Source: Atherix ibis (Eukaryota > Arthropoda > Insecta > Diptera > Athericidae). Taken from it: 64,000 nucleotides of DNA. This document shows positions 52,850 through 64,000 of the stretch, piece after piece. The DNA lies in the NCBI GenBank assembly GCA_958298945.1, contig CATQJD010000146.1, forward strand, positions 2,170,001 to 2,234,000, read 5' to 3'. A program made the position numbers and the translations under genes. Each line of letters opens with the position of its first letter. Positions within the stretch are counted from its first letter, which is position 1. A model generated the notes under the pieces. The model saw nothing but the letters and a program-made list of their open reading frames with translations. It was not told the origin of the DNA and did not search any database.

Positions 52850-55800
52850 CTTCATATTCCTCTTAAATATACTACTTTATATTCCTTTTAAATATATTAC
52901 TTCATATTTCTCTTAAACATTCTACTTCATATTCCTCTTATACTACTTCATATTCCTCTTAAACATACTACTTTATATTCTTCTTAAATATACTACTTCA
53001 TATTCCTTTTAAATATACTACTTCATATTCCTCCTAAACATACTACTTCATATTACCCTTAAACATAGTACTTCATATTCCTCTTAAACATATTACTTCA
53101 TATTCTTCTTAAATATAGTACTTCATATTCTTCTTAAACATACTACTTCATATACGTATTCCTCTTAAACATACTTCCTCTTAAACATACTACTTCATAT
53201 TCCTCTTAAACATAATACTTGATATTCCTCTTAAACATACTATTTCATATTCCTCTTAAAAATACTACTTCATATTCCTCTTAAACATACTACTTCATAT
53301 TCCTCTTAAAAATACTACTTCATATTAATCTTAAACATACTACTTCATATTCCTCTTAAACATACTACTTCATGTGCCTCTTAAACATACTACCTATATA
53401 ACTCTTAAACATACTACTTCATATTCCTCTTAAACATACTACTTCATATTCCTCTTAAACATACTACTTTATATTCCTCTTAAACATACAACTTCATATT
53501 CCTCTTAAACATACTACCTATATTCCTCTTAAACATACTACTTCATATTCCTCTTAAACATACTACTTCATATTCCTCTTAAACATACTACTTCATATTC
53601 CTCTTAAACATACAACTTCATATTCCTCTTAAACATACTACTTCATATTCCTCTTAAACATACTACTTCATATTCCTCTTAATTATACTACTTCATATTC
53701 CTCTTAAACATACTACTTCATATTCCTCTTAAACATACTACTTCATATTCCTCTTAAACATACTACTGCATATTCCTCAAAAATTTACTACTTCATATTC
53801 CTTTTAAACATACTACTTCATATTCCTCTTAAATATACTACTTCATATTCCTCTTAAATATACTACTTCATATTCCTCCTAAACATACTACTTCATATTT
53901 CTCTTAAAAATATTACTTCATATTCCTCTTAAACATACTACTTCATATTCCTCTTAAACATACTACTTCATATTCCTCTTAAACATACTACTTCATATTC
54001 CTTTTAAATATACTACTTCATATTACTCTTAAACATACTACTTCATATTCCTCTTAAACATACTACTTCATATTCCTCTTAAACATACTACTTCATATAA
54101 CTCTTAAACATACTACTTCATATTGCTCTTAAACATACTACTTCATATTCCTCTTAAATATACTACTTCATATTCCTCTTAAACATACTACTTCATAGTT
54201 CTCTTAAACATACTACTTCATATTAGTCTTAAATATACTACTTCATATAACTCTTAAACATACTACTTCATATTCCTCTTAAACATACTACTTCATATTC
54301 CTCTTAAATATACTAATTCATATTCCCCTTAAATATACTACTTCACATTCCTCTTAAAAATACCACTTCATATTTCTCTTAAATATACTACTTCCTATTT
54401 CTCTTAAACATACTACTTCATATTCCTCTTAAACATACTACTTCATATTCCTCTTAAACATACTAAATCATATTCCTCTTAAACATTCTACTGCATATTC
54501 CTCTTAAATGTACTACTTCATATTCCTGTTTAACATACTACTTCATATTCCTCTTAAACATACTACTTCATATTCCTCTTAAACATACTACTTCATATTC
54601 CTCTTAAATATACTACTTCATATTCCTCTTAAACATTCTACTTCATATTCCTCTTAAACATAATACTTCATATTCCTCTTAAACATACTACTTCATATTC
54701 CTCTTAAATATACTACGTCATTTTCCTCTTAAACATACAACTTCATATTCCTCTTAAACATAATACTTCATATTCCTCTTAAAATACTACTTCATATTCC
54801 TCTTAAACATACTACTTCATATTCCTCTTAAACATACTACTTCATATTCCTCTTAAACATACTACTTCATATTAATCTTAAACATACTACTTCATATTCC
54901 TCTTAAACATACTACTTCATATGCCTCTTAAACATACTACTTCATATTCCTCTTAAACATAATACTTCATATTCCTCTTAAACATACTACTTCATATTCC
55001 TCTTAAACATACTACCTATATTCCTCTTAAACATACTACTTCATATTCCTCTTAAGCATACTACTTCATATTCCTCTTAAACATACTACTTCATATTACC
55101 CTTAAACATAGTACTTCATATTCCTCTTAAACATATTACTTCATATTCTTCTTAAACATACTACTTCATATTCCTCTTAAACATTCAACTTCATATTCCT
55201 CTTAAACATACAACTTCATATTCCTCTTAAACATACTACTTCATATTCCTCTTAATTATACTACTTCATATTCCTCTTAAACATACTACTTCATATTCCT
55301 CTTAAACATACTACTTCATATTCCTCTCAAACATACTACTTCATATTCCTCTTAAACATACTACTTCATATTCCTCTTAAACATACTACTGCATATTCCT
55401 CAAAAATATACTACTTCATATTCCATTTAAACATACTACTTCATATTCCTCTTAAACATACTACTTCATATTCCTCTTAAATATACTACTTTATATTCCT
55501 TTTAAATATATTACTTCATATTTCTCTTAAACATTCTACTTCATATTCCTCTTATACTACTTCATATTCCTCTTAAACATACTACTTTATATTCTTCTTA
55601 AATATACTACTTCATATTCCTTTTAAATATACTACTTCATATTCCTCTTAAACATACTACTTCATATTCCTCTTAAACATACCACTTCATATTCCTCTTA
55701 AACATACTACTTCATATTCCTCTTAAACATACTACTTCATATTACCCTTAAACATAGTACTTCATATTCCTCTTAAACATATTACTTCATATTCTTCTTA

Positions 55801-56160
55801 AATATAGTACTTCATATTCTTCTTAAACATACTACTTCATATTCCTCTTAAACATACTTCTTCATATTCCTCTTAAACATACTACTTCATATTCCTCTTA
55901 AACATAATACTTCATATTCCTCTTAAACATACTACTTCATATTCCTCTTAAAAATACAACTTCATATTCCTCTTAAACATACTACTTCATATTCCTCTTA
56001 AAAATACTACTTCATATTAATCTTAAACATACTACTTCATATTCCTCTTAAACATACTACTTCATGTGCCTCTTAAACATACTACCTATATAACTCTTAA
56101 ACATACTACTTCATATTCCTCTTAAACATACAACTTCATATTCCTCTTAAACATACTACC
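52850..56160 (-). repeat. Duplicated segment, offset about 2.6-2.7 kb
   Basis: A shortened monomer CTCTTATACTACTTCATATT lies at about 52935 and 55549 (offset 2614). The mark TACCTATATAACTC lies at 53391 and 56083 (offset 2692), with an earlier single copy at 52574. TTACCCTTAAACATAGTAC and the AAATATAGTACTTCATATTC monomer are kept in order between. The change of offset corresponds to about three monomers plus the irregular stretch near 53150. Confidence 0.7.
53148..53190. repeat. Second irregular junction with ATACGTAT and a partial monomer
   Basis: The sequence TTCATATACGTATTCC is followed by a truncated monomer (ATACTTCCTCTTAAAC). As at 43757, a six-base gain forms a TATACGTA-type palindrome next to a partial monomer. 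The related duplicated segment near 55850 lacks it, so the change arose after that duplication or was lost there. Confidence 0.6.
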
Positions 56161-57449
56161 TATATTCCTCTTAAACATACTACTTCATATTCCTCTTAAA
56201 CATACTACTTCATATTCCTCTTAAACATACTACTTCATATTCCTCTTAAACATACAACTTCATATTCCTCTTAAACATACTACTTTATATTCCTCTTAAA
56301 CATACAACTTCATATTCCTCTTAAACATACTACCTATATTAAACATACTACTTCATATTCCTCTTAAACATACTACTTCATATTCCTCTTAAACATACTA
56401 CTTCATATTCCTCTTAAACATACAACTTCATATTCCTCTTAAACATACTACTTCATATTCCTCTTAAACATACTACTTCATATTCCTCTTAATTATACTA
56501 CTTCATATTCCTCTTAAACATACTACTTCATATTCCTCTTAAACATACTACTTCATATTCCTCTTAAACATACTACTGCATATTCCTCAAAAATATACTA
56601 CTTCATATTCCTTTTAAACATACTACTTCATATTCCTCTTAAATATACTACTTCATATTCCTCTTAAATATACTACTTTATATTCCTCCTAAACATACTA
56701 CTTCATATTTCTCTTAAAAATATTACTTCATATTCCTCTTAAACATACTACTTCATATTCCTCTTAAACATACTACTTCATATTCCTCTTAAGCATACTA
56801 CTTCATATTCCTTTTAAATATACTACTTCATATAACTCTTAAACATACTACTTCATATTCCTCTTAAACATACTACTTCATATTCCTCTTAAATATACTA
56901 CTTCATATTCCTCTTAAACATACTACTTCATATTCCTCTTAAATATACTACTTCATATTCCCCTTAAATATACTAATTCATATTCCCCTTAAATATACTA
57001 CTTCACATTCCTCTTAAAAATACCACTTCATATTCCTCTTAAATATACTACTTCCTATTTCTCTTAAACATACTACTTCATATTCCTCTTAAACATACTA
57101 CTTCATATTCCTCTTAAACATACTAAATCATATTCCTCTTAAACATTCTACTGCATATTCCTCTTAAATATACTACTTCATATTCCTGTTTAACATACTA
57201 CTTCATATTCCTCTTAAACATACTACTTCATATTCCTCCTAAACATACTACTTCATATTCCTCTTAAATATACTACTTCATATTCCTCTTAAACATTCTA
57301 CTTCATATTCCTCTTAAACATAATACTTCATATTTCTCTTAAACATACTACTTCATATTCCTCTTAAACATACTACTTCATATTCCTCTTAAACATACCA
57401 CTTCATATTCCTGTTTAACATACTACTTCATATTCCTCTTAAATATACT

Positions 57450-59220
57450 AATTCATATTCCCCTTAAATATACTACTTCACATTCCTCTTAAAAATACCA
57501 CTTCATATTCCTCTTAAAAATACTACTTCCTATTCCTCTTAAGCATTCTACTTCATATTCCTCTTAAACATAATACTTCATATTCCTCTTAAACATACTA
57601 CTTTATATTCTTCTTAAATATACTACTTCATATGCCTTTTAAATATACTACTTCATATTCCTCATAAACATACTACTTCATATTCCTCTTAAACATACTA
57701 CTTCATATTCCTCTTAAACATACTACTTCATATTCCTCTTAAACATTCTAGTGCATATTCCTCTTAAACATACAACTTCATATTCCTCTTAAACATACTA
57801 CTTCATATTACTCTTAAACATAGTACTTCATATTCCTCTTAAACCTATTACTTCATATTCTTCTTAAATATACTACTTCATATTCTTCTTAAACATACTA
57901 CTTCATATTCCTCTTAAACATACTACTTCATATTCCTCTTAAACATACTACTTCATATTCCTCTTAAACATACTACTTCATATTCCTCTTAAACATACTA
58001 CTTCATATTCCTCTTAAACATACTACATAATATTTTCCTTAAATATACTACTTCATATTCCTCTTAAACATACTCCTTCATATTCCTCTTTAACATACTA
58101 ATTCATATTTTACTGCATATTCCTCTTAAATATACTACTTCATATTCCTCTTTAACATAATACTTCATATTCCTCTTAAGCATACTACTTCATATTCCTC
58201 TTCAACATACTACTTTATATTCCTCTTAAATATACTACGTCATTTTCCTCTTAAACATACTACTTCATATTCCTCTTAAACATAATACTTCATATTCCTC
58301 TTAAAATACTACTTCATATTCCTCTTAAACATACTACTTCATATTCCCCTTAAATATACTACTTCACATTCCTCTTAAAAATACCACTTCATATTCCTCT
58401 TAAAAATACTACTTCCTATTCCTCTTAAGCATTCTACTTCATATTCCTCTTAAACATAATACTTCATATTCCTCTTAAACATACTACTTTATATTCTTCT
58501 TAAATATACTACTTCATATGCCTTTTAAATATACTACTTCATATTCCTCATAAACATACTACTTCATATTCCTCTTAAACATACTACTTCATATTCCTCT
58601 TAAACATACTACTTCATATTCCTCTTAAACATTCTAGTGCATATTCCTCTTAAACATACAACTTCATATTCCTCTTAAACATACTACTTCATATTACTCT
58701 TAAACATAGTACTTCATATTCCTCTTAAACATATTACTTCATATTCTTCTTAAATATACTACTTCATATTCTTCTTAAACATACTACTTCATATTCCTCT
58801 TAAACATACTACTTCATATTCCTCTTAAACATACTACTTCATATTCCTCTTAAACATACTACTTCATATTCCTCTTAAACATACTACTTCATATTCCTCT
58901 TAAACATACTACATAATATTTTCCTTAAATATACTACTTCATATTCCTCTTAAACATACTCCTTCATATTCCTCTTTAACATACTAATTCATATTCTACT
59001 GCATATTCCTCTTAAATATACTACTTCATATTCCTCTTTAACATAATACTTCATATTCCTCTTAAGCATACTACTTCATATTCCTCTTCAACATACTACT
59101 TTATATTCCTCTTAAATATACTACGTCATTTTCCTCTTAAACATACTACTTCATATTCCTCTTAAACATAATACTTCATATTCCTCTTAAAATACTACTT
59201 CATATTCCTCTTAAACATAC
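57450..59220 (-). repeat. Tandem duplication of an 886-bp unit
   Basis: Two adjacent copies lie at about 57450-58335 and 58336-59220. Three marks have the same 886-bp offset: CATTCCTCTTAAAAATACCA (57481 and 58367), AAGCATTCTACTTC (57541 and 58427) and the irregular ATTCATATT(T)TACTGC junction (ACTGC at 58112 and 58998). The unit is not a multiple of 25 because each copy contains this irregular junction, a fragment of a monomer. The copies are nearly identical by eye, so the duplication looks recent. Confidence 0.85.
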
Positions 59221-61124
59221 TACTTCATATTCCTCTTAAACATACTACTTCATATTCCTCTTAAACATACTACTTCATATTAATCTTAAACATACTACTT
59301 CATATTCCTCTTAAACATACTACTTCATATGCCTCTTAAACATACTACTTCATATTCCTCTTAAACATAATACTTCATATTCCTCTTAAACATACTACTT
59401 CATATTCCTCTTAAACATACTACCTATATTCCTCTTAAATATACTACTTCATATTCCTCTTAAACATACTACTTCATATTCTTCTTAAACATACTACTTC
59501 ATATTCCTCTTAAACATTCAACTTCATATTCCTCTTAAACATACAACTTCATATTCCTCTTAAACATACTACTTCATATTCCTCTTAATTATACTACTTC
59601 ATATTCCTCTTAAACATACTACTTCATATTCCTCTTAAACATACTACTTCATATTCCTCTTAAACATACTACTTCATATTCCTCTTAAACATACTTCTTC
59701 ATATTCCTCTTAAACATACTACTGCATATTCCTCAAAAATATACTACTTCATATTCCTTTTGAACATACTACTTCATATTCCTCTTAAATATACTACTTC
59801 ATATTCCTCTTAAATATACTACTGCATATTCCTCCTAAACATACTACTTCATATTTCTCTTAAACATACTACTTCATATTCCTCTTAAACATACTACTTT
59901 ATATTCCTCTTAAACATACTACTTCATATTCCTCTTAAACATACTACTTCATATTCCTCTTAAACATACTACTTCATAGTTCTCTTAAACATGCTACTTC
60001 ATATTACTCTTAAATATACTACTTCATATAACTCTTAAACATACTACTTCATATTCCTCTTAAACATACTACTTCATATTCCTCTTAAATATACTAATTC
60101 ATATTCCCCTTAAATATACTACTTCACATTCCTCTTAAAAATACTACTTCATATTCCTCTTAAATATACTACTTCATATTCCTCTTAAACATAATACTTC
60201 ATATTCTCTCTTAAACAGACTACTTCATATTCCTCTTAAACATACTAATTCATATTCCTCTTAAACATTCTACTGCATATTCCTCTTAAATATACTACTT
60301 CATATTCCTGTTTAACATACTACTTCATATTCCTCTCAAACATAATACTTCATATTCCTCTTAAACATACTACTTCATATTCCTCAAAAATATACTACTT
60401 CATATTCCTTTTAAACATACTACTTCATATTCCTCTTAAATATACTACTTCATATTCCTCTTTAATATACTACTTCATAGTCCTCCTAAACATACTACAT
60501 CATATTTCTCTTAAACATACTACTTCATATTCCTCTTAAACATACTACTTCATATTCCTCTTAAACATACTACTTTATATTCCTTTTAAACATACTACTT
60601 CATATTACTCTTAAACATACTACTTCATATTCCTCTTAAACATACTACGTCATATTCCTCTTAAACATACAACTTCATATTCCTTTTAAACATACTACTT
60701 CATATTCCTCTTAAATATAATACTTCATATTCCTCTTAAATATACTACTTCATATTCCTCTTGAATATACGACTTCATATTCCTCGTAAATATACTACTT
60801 CATATTCCTCTTAAATATACTACTTCATATTCCTCTTAAACATACTACTTCATATTTCTCCTAAACATACTACTTCATAATGCTCTTAAATATACTACTT
60901 CATATTACTCTTAAACATACTACTTCATATTCCCCTTAAACATACTACTTCATATTCCTTTTAAATATACTACTTCATATTCCTCTTAAACATACTACTT
61001 CATATTCCTCTTAAACATACTACTTCATATTCCTCTTAAATATACTACTTCATATTCCCCTTAAATATACTACCTCATATTCCTCTTAAACATACTACTT
61101 CATATTCCTCTTAAATATACTACT

Positions 61125-61520
61125 TCATGTTCCTCTTAAATATACTACTTCATATTCCTCTTAAATATACTACATCATATTCCCCTTAAATATACTACTT
61201 CATATTCCTCTTAAACATACTACTTCATATTCCTCTTAAACATACTACTTCACATTTTTGTTAAATATACTACTTTATATTCCTCTTAAATATATTACTT
61301 CATATTTCTCTTAAATATACTACTTTATATTCCTCTTAAATATACTACTTCTTATTCCTCTTAAATATCCTACTTCATGTTCCTCTTAAATATACTACTT
61401 CATATTCCTCTTAAATATACTACATCATATTCCCCTTAAATATACTACTTCATATTCCTCTTAAACATACTACTTCATATTCCTCTTAAACATACTACTT
61501 CACATTTTTGTTAAATATAC
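61125..61520 (-). repeat. Tandem duplication of a 250-bp (10-monomer) unit
   Basis: The unusual CACATTTTTGTTAAATATAC monomer is at 61251 and again at 61501. The preceding monomers (TTCATGTTCC, then ACATCATATTCCCCTTAAAT) occur in the same order 250 bp apart. This is exactly ten monomers and is the shortest clear higher-order step in the window. Confidence 0.85.
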
Positions 61521-63199
61521 TACTTTATATTCGTCTTAAATATACTACTTTATATTTCTCTTAAATATACTACTTCATATTTCTCTTAAATATACTACTT
61601 TATATTCCTCTTAAATATACTACTTCATATTCCTCTTAAATATCCTACCTCATATTCCTCTTAAACATACTACTTCATATTCCTCTTAAACATACTACTT
61701 CATATTCCTCTTAAACATACAACTTCATAATCCTCTTACACATACTACTGCATATTCCTCTTAAATATACTAACTCATATTCCTCTTAAACATACTACTT
61801 CGTATTCCTTTTAAATATACTACTTCATATTCCTGTTAAATATACTACTTCATATTCCTCTTAAACATACTACTTCATATTCCTCTTAAACATACTACTT
61901 CATATTCCTCTTAAACATACTACTTCATATTCCTCCTAAACATACTACTTCATATTCCTCTTAAACATACTACTTCATATTCCTTTTAACCATACTACTT
62001 CATATTCCTCTTAAACATACTACTTCATATTCCTCTTAAACATACTATTTCATATTCCTCTTAAGCATACTACCTCATAATCCTCTCAAATATACTTCTT
62101 CATATTCTTCTTAAATATAATACTTCATTATCCTCTTAAATATACTACTTCATATTCCTCGTAAATATACTACTTCATATTCCCCTTAAATATACTACTT
62201 CATATTCCTCTTAAACATACTACTTCATATTCCTCTTAAATATACTACTTCATATTCCTCTTAAATATACTACTTCATATTCCTCTTAACTATACTACTT
62301 CATAGTCCTCTGAAACATACTACTTCATATTCCTCTTAAACATACTACTTCATATTCCTCTTAAACATACTACTTCATATTCCTCTTAAACATACTACTT
62401 CATATTCCTCTTAAACATACTTCTTCATATTCCTCTTAAGCATACAACTTCATATTCCTTTTAAACATACTACCTCATATTCCTCTCAAATATACTTCTT
62501 CTTATTCTTCTTAAATATAATACTTCATATTCCTCTTAAATATACTACTTCATATTCCTCGTAAATATACTACTTCATATTCCTCTTAAACATACAACTT
62601 CAAATTACTCTTAAATATACTACTTCATGTTACTCTTAAACATACTACTTCATATTCCTCTTAAACATACTACTTCATATTCCTCTTAAACACTCTGCTT
62701 CATATTCCTCTTAAACATACTACTTCATATTCCTCTTAAACATACTACTTCATATTCGTCTTAAATATACTACTTCATATTCCTCTTAAATATACTACTT
62801 CATATTCCTCTTAAATATACAACTTCATATTCCTCTTAAATAAACTATTTCATATTCCTCTTAAATATACTAATTCATATTCCTCTTAAACATACTACTT
62901 CATATTCCTCTTAAATATACTACTTCATATTCCTCCTAATATACTACTTCATATTCCTCTTAAATATACTTCTTCATATTCCTCTTAAATATACTACTTC
63001 ATATTCCTCTTAAATATACTACTTCATATTCCTCTTAAATATACTACTTCATATTTCTCTTAAATATACTACCTCATATTCCTCTTAAACATACTACTTC
63101 ATATTCCTCTTAAACATACTACTTCATATTCCTCTTAATATACAATTTCATATTCCTCTTAAACATACTACTTCTTATTCCTCTTAAACATACTACTTC

Positions 63200-63235
63200 A
63201 TACTCCACTGAAATATATGATACTACTTCATATTC
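63200..63235. repeat. Irregular stretch inside the array
   Basis: ACTCCACTGAAATATATGAT breaks the monomer pattern and then TACTACTTCATATTC resumes. It adds about five bases and contains several substitutions. I see no gene or other element here; it is most simply a rearranged monomer. Confidence 0.55.
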
Positions 63236-64000
63236 TTCTTAAACATACTACTTCATATTTCTCTTAAACATACTACTTCATAATACTCTTAAATATACTA
63301 CTTCATATTACTCTTAAACATACTACTTCATATTCCTCTTAAACATACTACTTCATATTCCTTTTAAACATACTACTTCATATTCCTCTTAAACATACTA
63401 CTTCATATTCCTCTTAAACATACTACTTCATATTCCTCTTAAATATACTACTTTATATTCCCCTTAAATATTCTACTTCATATTCCTCTTAAAAATACTA
63501 CTTCATATTCCTCTTAAATATACTACTTCATATTCCTCTTACACATACTACTTCATATTCCTCTCAAACATACTACTTGATATTCCTCTTAAACGTACTA
63601 CTTCATATTCCTCTTAAACATACTACTTCATATTCCTCTTAAACATACTACTTCATATTCCTCTTAAATATACTACTTCATATTTCTCTTAAATACACTA
63701 CTTCATATTCCTCTTAAACATACTACTTCATATTCCTCTTAAATATACTACTTCGTATTCCTCTTAAATATACTACTTCATATTCCTCTTAAATATACTA
63801 CATCATATTCCTCTTAAACATACTACTTCATATTCCTCTTAAACATACTACTTCATATTCTTCTTAAACATACTACTTCATAATCCTCTTACACAATCTA
63901 CTGCATATTCCTCTTAAATATACTACTTCATATTCTTCTTAAATATACTACTTCATATTCCTCTTAAATATACTACTTCATATTCCTCTTAAATATACTA

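Larger units (their letters stand above)
49010..64000 (-). repeat. 25-bp satellite array, right arm, distal G-type domain (inverted)
   Basis: The array continues in the inverted orientation, but within about 60 bp around 49010-49030 the dominant + strand monomer changes from AAATATACTACTTCATATTC to AAACATACTACTTCATATTC. The latter is the exact reverse complement of the main left-arm monomer. A-type monomers persist as a minority and become commoner again after about 60700. GCAG-type variants are rare here, and the 30-bp and 23-bp variants of the proximal domain are absent. Copies are on average closer to consensus than in 38-49 kb, with long runs of identical monomers around 51000-51200 and 51600-51780. 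The array runs off the end of the window. Confidence 0.97.

Noticed and set aside
1..64000. CRISPR-like array because of the regular short repeat
   Set aside because: There are no unique spacers: the units are contiguous copies of one 25-bp monomer, and there are no cas genes.
1..64000. TATATTTAA and TATATATAAG monomers as TATA-box promoters
   Set aside because: They are common one-base variants of an AT-rich monomer repeated hundreds of times, with no gene downstream.
1..64000. CENP-B box or other known centromere protein motif
   Set aside because: The C-free, CpG-free monomer cannot match the CENP-B box core, which requires TTCG and CGGGA.
1..64000. Telomeric repeat array
   Set aside because: The 25-bp unit contains no TTAGG, TTAGGG or similar short telomere motif in tandem.

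Overview
This window is almost entirely a 25-bp satellite DNA, interrupted once, at about 36.8-37.9 kb, by a single decayed mariner-type DNA transposon. No intact protein-coding gene, tRNA, rRNA, CRISPR array or bacterial-type operon could be supported. The content points to a metazoan genome, most likely an arthropod, and to a heterochromatic (pericentromeric, subtelomeric or centromeric) position. That rests on mariner elements being typical of arthropods and other invertebrates, and on tens of kilobases of short-period satellite; the species is not identifiable from the sequence alone.

Layout. (1) 1-36800: about 1,470 monomers, all head-to-tail. The + strand monomer is GGAATATGAAGTAG followed by TATGTTTAAGA (28% GC, no C on this strand). 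Diagnostic variant monomers recur at fixed distances, showing several superimposed higher-order repeats (HORs) from 0.85 to about 5.9 kb. (2) 36802-37943: a mariner-like element with perfect 20-bp terminal inverted repeats and a minus-strand transposase pseudogene with two in-frame stops, several frameshifts and an internal deletion that removes the first catalytic aspartate region. (3) 37944 to about 49010: the same satellite in the opposite orientation, dominated by an A-type monomer (reads TATTTAAGA on the minus strand) with length variants of 30 and about 23 bp. (4) About 49010-64000: still inverted, but mostly the G-type monomer (reads TGTTTAAGA on the minus strand), resembling the left array.

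The array orientation, and with it the G/C strand skew, flips at the transposon. The satellite meets the two transposon ends in nearly the same monomer register, so the locus is an imperfect palindrome of roughly 26-37 kb arms with the transposon at its axis. That geometry, and the sharp monomer-type boundary near 49 kb, are the most notable things here. I found no convincing evidence for a new protein or RNA-based system.
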